From assembly GCF_010093385.1 (NCBI RefSeq), contig NZ_PDWV01000002.1, forward strand, positions 1-64,000: DNA of 64,000 nucleotides, in the 5' to 3' direction. A program made the translations under genes and the position numbers. This document shows positions 16,678 to 25,386 of the stretch, in pieces. The stretch's first letter is position 1. Each line of letters starts with the position of its first letter. Source of the stretch: Pseudoxanthomonas mexicana. Its GTDB lineage: Bacteria; Pseudomonadota; Gammaproteobacteria; Xanthomonadales; Xanthomonadaceae. The notes under the pieces are model-generated. The model did not search any database. It had not been told where the DNA came from and saw nothing but the letters and a program-made list of their open reading frames with translations.

Positions 16678-17934
16678 ATGAAGATCGACATCGTTCCCCC
16701 ACCCCGTCCGCGCGCCGCGCCGCCCCAGGCCGGCCTCTCGCCGGCATGGCTGGCGCATGCACCGCATCGACTGATGTTCTTCATCGGCGCCGGCAACGTG
16801 TTGCTGGCGATGCTGTGGTGGGCGCTGTGGCTGGTGGCCACGCGCTGGGGCCTGTGGACGATGCCGCAGACACCGATCTACGCCGGCTGGCTACATGCGT
16901 TCCTGATGCAGTACCTGGTACTGCCCAGCTTCATCTTCGGCTTCCTGCTGACCGTGTTCCCGCGCTGGATGGGCATGGCCGACCTGAAGCGCTGGCATTA
17001 CGTGCCGGTGGGCCTGGGCCTGATGGGCGGGCAACTGGCCATCCTGCTGGGCGTGGCGGGCTGGCAGGCGGGGCTGACCGTCGGCCTGTGGATGGCGCTG
17101 GCCGGCTGGACCACGGCACTGCTGACGCTGGGCCGGTTGCTCGCGGACGACACCGCCAAGACCTGGCACGCGCGTTCGTGCTTTGCCGGGTTGCTGCTGG
17201 GCTGGCTGGGGCTGGTGATGTTCATCGCCTTCGCGCTGGGCGCGTCGCCCACGTGGGCGTTCGCCAGCATCAAGCTCGGTGGCTTCGGCCTGCTGCTGCC
17301 GGTGTACGTGACGGTGGCGCACCGCATGTTCCCGTTCTTCGCCGGCAACGTGGGGCCGGGCTACGTGCCGTGGCGCTCGCTGCCATGGCTGGGCGCGGTG
17401 TGGGCGCTGCTGATGGCGCATCTGGGCCTGGAACTGGCGCACGCCTACGCCTGGCTGTGGCTGGCCGACGTGCCACTGCTGCTCCTGACCGCGTGGGCGG
17501 TGCATCGCTGGTGGCCGCGCGGCCGCATGCCGGGGCTGCTGGCCGTGCTCTTCATCGGCACCGCATGGCTGCCCATCACCTTCCTGCTGTACGGAGTGCA
17601 GAGCATCACCTTCCTCGCGACGGGCGAGTTCGTGCTGGGGCGCGCGCCGATGCATGCGATGTTCATCGGTTTCTTCGGCAGCCTGCTGGTGGCGATGGTC
17701 ACGCGGGTGACGCAGGGCCATTCCGGACGGCCGCTGGAGATGCCGAAGGTGGCGTGGTTCGCCTTCGTCGCGATCCAGGGGGTGGCGGTGATGCGCATCG
17801 TGGCCGATGTCGCGCCGGATGCGATGGCGTGGCACGCCGCCGCCGCCGTGGGCTGGCTGCTGGCGCTGGCGCCATGGGTCGGGCGCATCGGCGGCATCTA
17901 CCTGCGACCGCGTGCGGACGGGAGGCCCGGATGA
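16678..17934 (+). CDS. nnrS: NnrS family haem-copper membrane protein
   Basis: 418 residues with about twelve membrane segments. Family features are the start PPQAGLSPAWLAHAPHRLMFFIGAGN, HAFLMQYLVLPSFIFGFLLTVFPRW, and VAHRMFPFFAGN with conserved His. NnrS proteins bind haem and copper and protect against nitric-oxide stress. It heads a five-gene run with start-stop overlaps or very short gaps to 19979, and is controlled by an FNR-type box. The context is consistent with NO tolerance during denitrification. Confidence 0.92.
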   Translation: MKIDIVPPPRPRAAPPQAGLSPAWLAHAPHRLMFFIGAGNVLLAMLWWALWLVATRWGLWTMPQTPIYAGWLHAFLMQYLVLPSFIFGFLLTVFPRWMGMADLKRWHYVPVGLGLMGGQLAILLGVAGWQAGLTVGLWMALAGWTTALLTLGRLLADDTAKTWHARSCFAGLLLGWLGLVMFIAFALGASPTWAFASIKLGGFGLLLPVYVTVAHRMFPFFAGNVGPGYVPWRSLPWLGAVWALLMAHLGLELAHAYAWLWLADVPLLLLTAWAVHRWWPRGRMPGLLAVLFIGTAWLPITFLLYGVQSITFLATGEFVLGRAPMHAMFIGFFGSLLVAMVTRVTQGHSGRPLEMPKVAWFAFVAIQGVAVMRIVADVAPDAMAWHAAAAVGWLLALAPWVGRIGGIYLRPRADGRPG

Positions 17935-18341
17935 GCGCCATGATGACCTTCTACCCCGACATCAAGCTGGTCCACATGGGCGCGGCGATGACCAGCGGCA
18001 CGCTGTTCGCGCTGCGCGCACTCGCGCTGCTGGCCGGCATGCGCTGGCCGCGCGCGGCGGTGGTGCGCTACACCAGCTACACCATCGACACCGTGCTGCT
18101 GACCGGCGCGATGATGCTGCTGACGATCCTGCCGGCGGGCATGTTCGCCAACGGCTGGCTGACGGTGAAGATCGCCTTCCTGGTCGCTTACGTGGGGCTG
18201 GGCATCGCCGCGTTCCGTCCCGCGCGTGGCAACGGTGCGCGCACCGCACTGGTGGTCGCGGCGGTGCTGTGCTTCCTGCAGGTGTACGGCATCGCCCGCG
18301 CCCACGATCCGTGGGGCTGGCTGCTGTGGCTGGGGAGTTGA
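17931..18341 (+). CDS. SirB2-like small membrane protein
   Basis: 136 residues, start overlapping the nnrS stop as ATGA. Four membrane segments are visible; the opening YPDIKLVHMGAAMTSGTLFALRAL matches the SirB/SirB2 family pattern with a conserved His in the first helix. The family is often found beside nnrS and other denitrification genes. The biochemical function is not known; a haem-binding electron-transfer role has been suggested by its resemblance to CopD-like proteins, which is inference here. Confidence 0.85.
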   Translation: MSAMMTFYPDIKLVHMGAAMTSGTLFALRALALLAGMRWPRAAVVRYTSYTIDTVLLTGAMMLLTILPAGMFANGWLTVKIAFLVAYVGLGIAAFRPARGNGARTALVVAAVLCFLQVYGIARAHDPWGWLLWLGS

Positions 18342-18346
18342 ACGCC

Positions 18347-18496
18347 ATGGATACCGCTTTCGATACCGGACTGTTGCCCGAAGCCTTCGCGACCTGCGCC
18401 TGCTGCGTGCGCGAATCGCTGGACGCCGCCGGGCTGTCGCTGGACTGCGCGCCCGACCACCAGGACCCGGAGCCCGACGCATGGCACATGCCCTGA
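18347..18496 (+). CDS. 49-residue cysteine-containing peptide of unknown function
   Basis: Starts at ATG 18347, 5 bp after the SirB2-like gene (TTGAACGCC before it, weak ribosome site), and its last 16 bases overlap the next gene. The sequence has FATCACCVRESLDAAGLSL, i.e. a CxCC motif, then another Cys and a cluster of acidic residues with two His. No signal peptide or membrane segment. The tight packing inside a conserved-looking operon argues that it is translated. No family is recognised; a metal or haem-binding role would be inference from the cysteines. Confidence 0.6.
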   Translation: MDTAFDTGLLPEAFATCACCVRESLDAAGLSLDCAPDHQDPEPDAWHMP

Positions 18497-18747
18497 CCCT
18501 GGTGCGGCTGGACCTGCGCGACCTGGCGGCACCGGAGCCGATGGAGCGCATCCTCGACTGCCTGCGCACCCTGCAGCGCGGTGAGCGCCTGGTGGCGCAG
18601 ACGCCGCTGTTTCCCGCGCCGCTGCTGCCGATCCTGGACCAGTGGGGATTCGCATACCGGGTGCGCGATACCGAAGCAGGCAACGCCTGCATCGCGATCT
18701 GCCACGTCGCCGACCGGCATGTACTGGAGCCCCCACAGGCGGCATGA
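18481..18747 (+). CDS. DUF2249 domain protein
   Basis: 88 residues starting MAHALTLVRLDLRDLAAPEPMERIL. The segments 'LDLRdL.pPEP...iL..l..L..Ge.L....p..P.pLl..L...G' are the DUF2249 pattern, a TusA/SirA-like small alpha-beta fold. DUF2249 genes recur near NirK, Nor and NnrS genes, but no reaction has been assigned. It overlaps the peptide gene before it by 16 bp and the membrane protein after it by 4 bp (ATGA). Confidence 0.85.
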   Translation: MAHALTLVRLDLRDLAAPEPMERILDCLRTLQRGERLVAQTPLFPAPLLPILDQWGFAYRVRDTEAGNACIAICHVADRHVLEPPQAA

Positions 18748-19979
18748 GCGGACTGGCGTTCGCGTCGGCGCCGCGGCCGTCGCTGCCGATGCGCTTCCTG
18801 ATCGCGGCGCTGGCGTGGGGCGCCGTGGCGGGGCTGTGGCTGGCCTGGCAAGGCGAGATCGCGCTGCTGTCGCGCTGGACGCCCGCGACGCTCGTGCTGG
18901 TGCACGTGTTCGCGCTGGGCCTGCTGGGCAACGCGATGCTGGGCAGCCTGGTGCAGTTCCTGCCCGTCGCCGCCGGCAGTCCCTTGCCGGGAACGCGTGT
19001 CGTGCCGTGGCTGCATGCGGCGTTCACCGCCGGCCTGGCCCTGCTGCTGGCGACGCTCGCCGCATCGTCGCACGCGCTGGCCCTGCCGGCGGGCGGACTG
19101 CTGGGCGGATCGCTGGCGATCTTCGCGCTGCTGGCACTGGCGGCCGTCATTCGCGGCAAAGGCGCACGCGCGGTGCGCGAGGGCATCGGCCTGGCACTGC
19201 TCGCGTTGATCGCGACGGCGGCACTGGGCCTGCTGTTGCTGGCGGCACGCACCGGTGGGCGCGGGCCTGCGGCCGCGGGCGTGGTGGACGTGCACGCGGC
19301 CTTCGGCGTCATCGGCTGGGTGCTGGGATTGCTGGCCGCGGTGGGCGGAGTGACGCTACCGATGCTGCAGGGCACGCGCGCGCTGCCGGTCCCTGCATTG
19401 CGCACCTGGCAGGTCGCATCGATGCTGACGCTGGGCATCGCGGTGGCGACACTGGCGGACGTGCTCCCCGACAGCGCCTGGCGCCTCGCGGCGTGGCCGC
19501 CGGCCGCGTTCGCCCTCGCCGTATGCGTGCTGCAGGCGCGCGCACCGCATCGTCGCAATCCGGTCCTGCGCCGTTTCTGGCAGGCCGGCTGTGCGTGCCT
19601 GTTCGCCGCCAGCCTGCTCGTGCTGCGACCCGACGTGCCGCTGGTGCCGCTCGGCGTCCTGGTATTGGGGGTCGGCCTGCCGCTGCTGGTCGTCGGCATG
19701 GCGCTGGAGATCACCGCCTTCCTCACCTGGATCGCGTTGCGCCAGCGCGTACCGCGCGGCGTCCGTGTGCCCGGCGTGGGCAGCCTGTTCGAGGAAGCGG
19801 ACAGGCGGCGCGCCTTCGTCCTGCATGCCGTCGCGGGCGCATGGCTGGTGGCGGCCGCATTCGCGCCGGCCCTCGCCCGCAGCGCCGGCCTCGCGATCGC
19901 GCTCGCCCATGCGGTGAGCCTGCACGGGCAGTGGCGCTGCTGGCGGCAGGCGGCGACGTGGCGGTGCGCTGGCGACTGA
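18744..19979 (+). CDS. NnrS/haem-copper-oxidase-like polytopic membrane protein
   Basis: 411 residues, about twelve membrane helices, start overlapping the DUF2249 stop. His residues fall in helix contexts typical of haem-copper oxidase-like proteins: LVLVHVFALGLLGNAMLGSL, VVDVHAAFGVIGW, and ALAHAVSLHGQW near the end. It resembles the 'cbb3 subunit I-like' or NnrS-like proteins that accompany nirK/nor clusters and may handle NO or haem. There is no full CuB ligand set visible, so it is unlikely to be an oxidase. It is the last gene of the nnrS operon. Confidence 0.7.
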   Translation: MSGLAFASAPRPSLPMRFLIAALAWGAVAGLWLAWQGEIALLSRWTPATLVLVHVFALGLLGNAMLGSLVQFLPVAAGSPLPGTRVVPWLHAAFTAGLALLLATLAASSHALALPAGGLLGGSLAIFALLALAAVIRGKGARAVREGIGLALLALIATAALGLLLLAARTGGRGPAAAGVVDVHAAFGVIGWVLGLLAAVGGVTLPMLQGTRALPVPALRTWQVASMLTLGIAVATLADVLPDSAWRLAAWPPAAFALAVCVLQARAPHRRNPVLRRFWQAGCACLFAASLLVLRPDVPLVPLGVLVLGVGLPLLVVGMALEITAFLTWIALRQRVPRGVRVPGVGSLFEEADRRRAFVLHAVAGAWLVAAAFAPALARSAGLAIALAHAVSLHGQWRCWRQAATWRCAGD

Positions 19980-20010
19980 TGTTCCAGCACCGTCCTCGTC
20001 CTGGAAGTCT

Positions 20011-20050
20011 CGAACGACGGGCCGTTCGTGGTGAGCCTGTCGAACCACGC
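20011..20050. repeat. Dispersed REP-type repeat (GTTCGACAGGCTCACC class)
   Basis: CGAACGACGGGCCGTTCG is followed by TGGTGAGCCTGTCGAACCA, a combination seen scattered between genes in many xanthomonads and pseudomonads (recalled). It sits in the 166-bp gap between the nnrS operon and the convergent copper receptor gene; no T-run terminator is seen there. Confidence 0.55.
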
Positions 20051-20145
20051 GTCGGATAGCGGCAAGGGCCCGTTGATTCCTCGCAGAACGAACGACATCG
20101 AGGGTCAGCGACCGCTCGACGCCGTTGTCAGCCGATACCGGTGCC

Positions 20146-22209
20146 TCAGTAGCGCAGGTTGAGCTTCATCCACGCGGTGCGGCCAGGCTCGTTGATGCGC
20201 ACCGGATCGGCCGGATAGCCGAAGGCGCTGTTGCCGCCCAGGTTGAGGTGCTCGCTGTAGGCGCGGTCGAACAGGTTGTCGATGCCCGCCGTGAGCTGCA
20301 GGCGATCGCTGAAGCGATAGCCCCCATTGAGCGAGAACACCGCGAAGCCCGCGCTCGGCCCCAGGTCGCGGCCGACCACATTGCCCTGCGTGGTGCTGAC
20401 GCGGTCCTGCGCGGCCGCCACGCGCCACAGCGCGCCCCACGACCATGACCCGCGTTCATGGCTGACCGACAGGCGCGCCTCCAGCGGCGGCATCTGCGGC
20501 AGCGCCGTGCCGGTATCGCGGACTTCGCCCCAGGCGTAGGACGCGGCGCCCGACAGTTTCCAGCCCTGGGCGGGGCGCCAGTCGATGCCCGCTTCGCCGC
20601 CGCGGATACGGGCGTCCACGTTGTGTGCGCGGGTGGTGCTGCCCATCATCCCGGTGGTGTAGTCGAACAGGATGAAGTCCTGCCCGCGGCCCGCGTACAG
20701 CGAGGCCCAGGCGTCCACCTTGGCGCCGTTGAACTGCAGGCCGATGTCCAGCTGCGTGGTGCGCTCCGGCTGCACGCCGGCAAAGGCGTTGGGCGCACCG
20801 ACGGGGCCGCGCGTGGGCGAGAACAGCTCCCAGTAGTCGGGCATGCGCTGCGTGTGGCCGAGGCCGGCGTACGCACCCCAGCGGCCGCCCATGTCGTGCT
20901 CGTAGCGGACGAACGCACTGGGCAACGTCTCCCGGCGGACCCTGCCGGCGGTGGGATTGGGCATCGGCATCATGCCGCCGGTGCTGGCGCGCAGGTCCTG
21001 CGCTTCGGCGCGGTCGACGCGCACGCCGCTCATCACGTGATGGGTGTCGGTGATGTGCCAGTGCGATTCGGCGAAGGCGCCCCAGCTGTGGAACTTGGCG
21101 TCCACGCCCCACGGCAGCGCGAGGTAGGCCCCCCGCCCGCTGACGCTGCGCCTGCGGTGCCGGCTGTCGCGCAGGTCCACGCCTGTGGTCACTTCCCAGC
21201 GCCCGGACTGCCAGGTGGTGGCGACGCGGCCGCCGCGCGTGCGGTGCGCCACGTTGCTGGCCATCGGCATGGGCATGCTGCCGGTGGGGTCGGGGTCGCG
21301 CAGGCTGTAGTTGTCCATCACATGGTCCACGTCATTCTGGTAGACGTTGGCGACCACGGCATCGAGCACGCCGCCGATGTGCTTCTTCTCGAAGCGCAGG
21401 CCCAGGCTGTCGCGGCGGAACTGCGCGCCGTCCATGCCGCGGCCGGCGTAGCGCGCCCGGGCGTCGCCGATGCCGGCGCTGAGTTCCAGCACCGTGTCTT
21501 CGTCGGGCGTCCAGCCCAGCGCGGCGTCTGTATTCCACTTCTTCCACGCCGACGGCACCCCGTCGCCGTTGCCGTCCCGGTAGTCGTCGGCCTCGGAACG
21601 GTTGGCGGACACGCGCGCATAGCCACGCGGCGTACCGGCGCTGATGTCCAGCACCTGGTCGTTGCGGTCGCGGCTGCCGGCCAGCAGGCTGCCGGTGGCC
21701 TGCACGCCCGGCTCGGCGAAGTACGGGATCTCGCGCTCGAAGCGCACCGTGCCGGCGGAAGCGCCGCCGCCCCACAGCACCGTCTGCGGCCCCTTGACGA
21801 CGATCAGGCGGTCGTAGGTTTCCGGCGCGATGTACGACAGCGCGTTGTCCATGCGCGAGGGACAGGCGCCGCTCATCGCGCCGTCGTTGGTCATCAGGTT
21901 GATGCGCGAGCCGAACATGCCGCGCAACACCGGATCGCCGTTGGTACCGCCGCTGCGCAGCGTGGCGAAGCCGGGAATGGTCTTCAGGTAATCCGCTCCG
22001 TCGCTGGCCGGCACCGGCTGCCGCGGCAGTTTGGGATCGGTGACGAAGGTGGTGGCCATGGCGGGCGCCACGCCGACCACCACGATGCCGTCCAGCGTGG
22101 TGGCGGGCATCGCATCGGCGTGCGGCGCGGCGTGCGCTTCCTGTGCATGCGCGATCGGCATGTTCGCGAGCGCGCCCAGTAGGGCCATGCACAGCAGATT
22201 ACGGTTCAT
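20146..22209 (-). CDS. oprC: TonB-dependent copper receptor (OprC/NosA family)
   Basis: 687 residues with signal peptide (cleavage near AHAQ), a plug domain starting DGIVVVG, and a 22-strand barrel ending MKLNLRY. The OprC-specific block PRQPVPASDGADYLKTIPGF is followed by RGMFGSRIN and GACPSRMD, where CPSRM is the CxxxM copper site; an HxM (HVM) occurs later, and Met/His-rich loops (PMPMPM, MMPMPNP) are frequent. It imports copper across the outer membrane. It is divergent from nirK, so copper supply and the copper nitrite reductase are co-localised, each with its own FNR-type box. Confidence 0.9.
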   Translation of the reverse strand: MNRNLLCMALLGALANMPIAHAQEAHAAPHADAMPATTLDGIVVVGVAPAMATTFVTDPKLPRQPVPASDGADYLKTIPGFATLRSGGTNGDPVLRGMFGSRINLMTNDGAMSGACPSRMDNALSYIAPETYDRLIVVKGPQTVLWGGGASAGTVRFEREIPYFAEPGVQATGSLLAGSRDRNDQVLDISAGTPRGYARVSANRSEADDYRDGNGDGVPSAWKKWNTDAALGWTPDEDTVLELSAGIGDARARYAGRGMDGAQFRRDSLGLRFEKKHIGGVLDAVVANVYQNDVDHVMDNYSLRDPDPTGSMPMPMASNVAHRTRGGRVATTWQSGRWEVTTGVDLRDSRHRRRSVSGRGAYLALPWGVDAKFHSWGAFAESHWHITDTHHVMSGVRVDRAEAQDLRASTGGMMPMPNPTAGRVRRETLPSAFVRYEHDMGGRWGAYAGLGHTQRMPDYWELFSPTRGPVGAPNAFAGVQPERTTQLDIGLQFNGAKVDAWASLYAGRGQDFILFDYTTGMMGSTTRAHNVDARIRGGEAGIDWRPAQGWKLSGAASYAWGEVRDTGTALPQMPPLEARLSVSHERGSWSWGALWRVAAAQDRVSTTQGNVVGRDLGPSAGFAVFSLNGGYRFSDRLQLTAGIDNLFDRAYSEHLNLGGNSAFGYPADPVRINEPGRTAWMKLNLRY

Positions 22210-22262
22210 GACGCTTCTCCTCGTGTGATGCCGCCATTCTCACGACGCACCCTGGAGCGCGG

Positions 22263-22281
22263 ATGCGACAGGGTGTCGCAT
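22263..22281. promoter_or_regulatory. Inverted repeat ATGCGACA-N3-TGTCGCAT
   Basis: Perfect 8-bp arms around GGG, 54 bp upstream of the copper receptor start. The core GCGACAGGGTGTCGC resembles the loose recognition pattern of RegA/PrrA/RoxR-type redox regulators (GNGRC..N..GNCGC). A related imperfect copy is at 55635. Function is inference. Confidence 0.4.
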
Positions 22282-22293
22282 CGATGCGCGCGC

Positions 22294-22307
22294 TTGACGT
22301 GAGTCAA
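22294..22307 (-). promoter_or_regulatory. FNR-type box for the copper receptor
   Basis: TTGACGTGAGTCAA is a perfect TTGAC-N4-GTCAA palindrome. Class II geometry on the minus strand puts the start site at about 22259, 50 bp before the ATG at 22209. No strong -10 sequence was seen. Confidence 0.7.
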
Positions 22308-22343
22308 GCCCCTGCACGAATCCGTGCGTTCGCGCCCTTCCGA

Positions 22344-22357
22344 TTGATTCAGATCAA
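22344..22357 (+). promoter_or_regulatory. FNR-type box for nirK
   Basis: TTGATTCAGATCAA is a perfect match to the FNR consensus TTGAT-N4-ATCAA. The centre lies 73 bp before the nirK ATG, giving a leader of about 32 bases for a class II promoter. Confidence 0.85.
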
Positions 22358-22423
22358 CGAGGCGCCGTGCGTGCATTTCCACCATGGCCGCACACCCACC
22401 GATGATCGACCGAGGAACGCACC

Positions 22424-23482
22424 ATGAAACGCCTGTACCCCTCCCTGCTCGCCTGCGCACTCGCGGCGCTGTCCGCTGCCCCCGCCTTCGCCGGCGAACA
22501 GGGCGGCCGCATCACGCCGGCCGGCGAAACCATCCACGCCGTGATGACGGCGCCGCCGATGGTGCCCCCGCCGATCACGCGCAAGACACCGGCCCATGTC
22601 GTCGTCGACCTGGAGATGATCGAGAAGGACATGCGCATGGCCGATGGCGTGACCTACAACTTCTGGACGTTCGGCGGCACCGTGCCTGGCAGCTTCATCC
22701 GCGTACGCAAGGGCGACACGGTGGAGTTCAAGCTGAAGAACCGCCACGACTCGCACATGTCGCACAACATCGACCTGCATGCCGTCACCGGCCAGGGCGG
22801 AGGGGCGGAAGCCACGTTCACGCTGCCGGGGCATGAAACGCAGTTCTCCTTCAAGGCGCTGAACCCCGGCCTGTACATCTACCACTGCGCGATGGCGCCG
22901 GTCGGCATGCACATCGCCAACGGCATGTACGGCCTGATCCTGGTGGAGCCGGAAGAAGGCCTGCCGCCGGTGGACAAGGAGTTCTACGTGGTGCAGGGCG
23001 ACTTCTACACCGAAGGCGCGTACGGTGAACCCGGCCTGCAGCCCTTCAGCCTGGAGAAGGCGATCGACGAGCATCCCACCTACGTGGTGTTCAACGGCTC
23101 GGTGGACGCGCTGCAGGGCGACAACGCGCTGACGGCGAAGGCGGGCGAAACCATCCGCATGTTCGTCGGCAACGGCGGTCCCAACCTGGTGTCCAGCTTC
23201 CACGTGATCGGCGAAATCTTCGACAAGGTCTACACCGAAGGCGGCAGCAAGTACCAGGAGAACGTGCAGACCACGCTGATCCCCGCCGGCGGTTCGGCCA
23301 TGGTCGAGTTCAAGGCCGACGTGCCGGGCAACTTCGTGCTGGTGGACCACAGCATCTTCCGCACGTTCCACAAGGGCTCGCTGGGCATCCTGAAAGTGGA
23401 GGGACAGAAGAACCCCGACATCTATACGGGCCAGCAGCACGACATCGAGTACCCGGAAGCCAAGCCGGCGGCCGGCAAGTGA
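22424..23482 (+). CDS. nirK: Copper-containing nitrite reductase
   Basis: 352 residues with a Sec signal peptide (cleavage after AFA, about residue 23) and two cupredoxin domains. Type 1 copper ligands are His114, Cys155, His163 and Met168 ([16 protein letters not shown]); type 2 ligands are His119, His154 and His309; the catalytic Asp117 and His260 are present. It reduces nitrite to NO in the periplasm as a trimer. It is the first gene of nirK-nirV-sco-azurin and is preceded by a consensus FNR box. CGAGGAACGCACC is the ribosome site. Confidence 0.97.
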   Translation: MKRLYPSLLACALAALSAAPAFAGEQGGRITPAGETIHAVMTAPPMVPPPITRKTPAHVVVDLEMIEKDMRMADGVTYNFWTFGGTVPGSFIRVRKGDTVEFKLKNRHDSHMSHNIDLHAVTGQGGGAEATFTLPGHETQFSFKALNPGLYIYHCAMAPVGMHIANGMYGLILVEPEEGLPPVDKEFYVVQGDFYTEGAYGEPGLQPFSLEKAIDEHPTYVVFNGSVDALQGDNALTAKAGETIRMFVGNGGPNLVSSFHVIGEIFDKVYTEGGSKYQENVQTTLIPAGGSAMVEFKADVPGNFVLVDHSIFRTFHKGSLGILKVEGQKNPDIYTGQQHDIEYPEAKPAAGK

Positions 23483-23489
23483 GGACGGG

Positions 23490-24272
23490 ATGAAACGGAC
23501 GCCGCCTCCGACCGCCACGTTCCTGCTGCTCGCGCTGGCATCGGCGTTCGCCGTCGCCGGCGACGAGGACAGCGGATACCGGCGCATCGAGGGCGTCGAT
23601 TTCCGTTCGTCCGTGCGCTTCGAGGAGGACACCCGCGTGGTGCGGGTGCCCTCGTTCGCGCTGATGGCACGGCCCGTCAGCAATCGCGATTTCGCCGGAT
23701 TCCTCGCGCGCCAGCCGCAGTGGCGACGCGACCGCGTTCCCGCCGTGTTCGCCAGCCCGGGCTATCTGGGCCACTGGGCCACCGCCGACGCACCCGGGCC
23801 GGCGCTGGATCCGGACGCGCCGGTCGTGCACGTCAACTGGTACGCCGCCGACGCCTACTGCCGCGCGCAGCAGGCGCGGCTGCCGCGCTTCGTCGAATGG
23901 GAATACGCGGCCGCCGCCGACACCACGCGCCGCGACGCGCGCGCCGATGCCGCATGGCGGATGCGCCAAGTCAACGACGGCACGCCGCATGCCATCGATG
24001 CGGCCGCGGACGCGCCGGCCAATGCCTACGGCGTCCATGGCCTGCACGGCGCGCACTGGGAATGGAGCGAGGATGTCGCCTCGCTGCTGGGCGACGGCGA
24101 CCGTCGCGGCCAGCAGGACGGCGACGCCCTGCGCTACTGCGGCGCCACGGCCATGAGCTTCAACGATCCCGGCGACTATGGCGTGGTCAAGCGCTTCGTG
24201 CTGCTCTCCGCGCTGCCACCCGACGCCACGCTGGGCAACCTCGGTTTCCGCTGTGCCAGGAGCACGCCATGA
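23490..24272 (+). CDS. nirV: NirV, formylglycine-generating-enzyme-like protein
   Basis: 260 residues with a signal peptide (LLALASAFAVAG). The SUMF1/FGE fold is shown by MARPVSNRDFAGFL, VHVNWYAADAYCR, RLPRFVEWEYAAA, the HGLHGAHWEWSEDV block and the closing NLGFRCARS. NirV is a frequent partner of nirK with an uncertain maturation role. It starts 7 bp after nirK and its stop overlaps the sco start (ATGA). Confidence 0.88.
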   Translation: MKRTPPPTATFLLLALASAFAVAGDEDSGYRRIEGVDFRSSVRFEEDTRVVRVPSFALMARPVSNRDFAGFLARQPQWRRDRVPAVFASPGYLGHWATADAPGPALDPDAPVVHVNWYAADAYCRAQQARLPRFVEWEYAAAADTTRRDARADAAWRMRQVNDGTPHAIDAAADAPANAYGVHGLHGAHWEWSEDVASLLGDGDRRGQQDGDALRYCGATAMSFNDPGDYGVVKRFVLLSALPPDATLGNLGFRCARSTP

Positions 24273-24832
24273 AGATCGCCTCCCTGTTCCTTTTCCTGCT
24301 GGTACTCACCGCGCCGCTGCACGCGCAGCCGCTGCCCGGCGATTCGGTCTACCACCTGCAGGCGGGTACGCAGGCCGCCGACGGGCAACCGGTCGCCTGG
24401 TCCTCGCTCCGCGGCCAGCCACGCGTGGTGTCGATGTTCTATACGAACTGCCACCTGATGTGCCCGCTGATCATCGAGAACGCCAAGAGCCTGCAGAAGC
24501 AGCTGTCGCCCGCCGAGCGCAAGCGGCTGGGCGTGGTCATGGTCAGCCTGGACCCGGCACGCGATACCCCGTCCGCGATGCAGGACGTCGCGCAGCGCCA
24601 CCGCGTGCCGGACGGCTGGCGGTTCCTCACGCCCGCGGCCGACGACGTGCGCGCCATCGCCAGCGTACTGGACGTGCGCTACCGGTTCCGCGACGACGGC
24701 AGCATCAACCACACCAGCGTGCTCGTGCTACTGGACGCCGACGGCCGCGTGCGCGCGCGCAGCGAGGTGACCGGTGCCGCCGCGGATCCGCAGTTCCTGA
24801 CCCAGGTCAAGGCGCTGCTCGCCGGGCCGTGA
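24269..24832 (+). CDS. SCO1/SenC family copper chaperone
   Basis: 187 residues with signal peptide MKIASLFLFLLVLTAPLHAQ. The thioredoxin-like fold carries the SCO copper motif CxxxC (Cys61, Cys65 in FYTNCHLMCPLI) and the distal His in INHTSVL. SCO proteins deliver copper or reduce cysteines at copper centres in the periplasm. Position between nirV and azurin, with a 4-bp overlap to nirV, suggests that it serves NirK or azurin rather than an oxidase. Confidence 0.9.
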   Translation: MKIASLFLFLLVLTAPLHAQPLPGDSVYHLQAGTQAADGQPVAWSSLRGQPRVVSMFYTNCHLMCPLIIENAKSLQKQLSPAERKRLGVVMVSLDPARDTPSAMQDVAQRHRVPDGWRFLTPAADDVRAIASVLDVRYRFRDDGSINHTSVLVLLDADGRVRARSEVTGAAADPQFLTQVKALLAGP

Positions 24833-24879
24833 TGTCATGGCCCCACACCCACCCACACGATGAACGACGGAGCCACACG

Positions 24880-25335
24880 ATGAAACTCTCCCACTCCTTG
24901 CTTGCCCTTGCCCTGTTCGGCGCTGCCGGCATGGCCCAGGCCGCCGGCAACTGCACGGTCAGCCTGAAGGGCGACGACGCCATGAAGTTCGACCTGAAGG
25001 AGGCTACCGTCTCCGCCAGCTGCGCCACCATCACCCTCGAGCTGACGCACAGCGGCAAGCTGCCGGCCGCGGCGATGGGCCACAACGTGGTGGTGTCGAA
25101 GACCGCCGACCTGGCCGGCGTGGCGCGCGACGGCATGAAGGCTGGCGCGGCGGGCGCCTACGTCCCGGCCGGCGATGCACGCGTGATCGCGCATACCGCA
25201 CTGATCGGCGGCGGGCAGAAGACGAAGATCACCTTCCCCGGCAAGAAGCTGACCGCAGGCGGCGACTACAGCTTCTTCTGCAGCTTCCCCGGCCACTCCA
25301 CGCTGATGAAGGGCAAGCTGGTCGTCACCAAGTAA
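24880..25335 (+). CDS. azu: Azurin
   Basis: 151 residues; a signal peptide ends near AQAA, leaving a mature protein of about 129 residues as in classic azurins. Type 1 copper ligands are Gly67, His68 (AMGHNVV), Cys134, His139 and Met143 (FFCSFPGHSTLM), and the disulphide pair is Cys25/Cys48. Azurin is the usual soluble electron donor to NirK, two genes upstream. It lies 47 bp after sco. Confidence 0.96.
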   Translation: MKLSHSLLALALFGAAGMAQAAGNCTVSLKGDDAMKFDLKEATVSASCATITLELTHSGKLPAAAMGHNVVVSKTADLAGVARDGMKAGAAGAYVPAGDARVIAHTALIGGGQKTKITFPGKKLTAGGDYSFFCSFPGHSTLMKGKLVVTK

Positions 25336-25386
25336 CACCGCTACTGCGCCGCCTCCGGGCGGCGCAGTACATTCCGGAGTCCGCGC

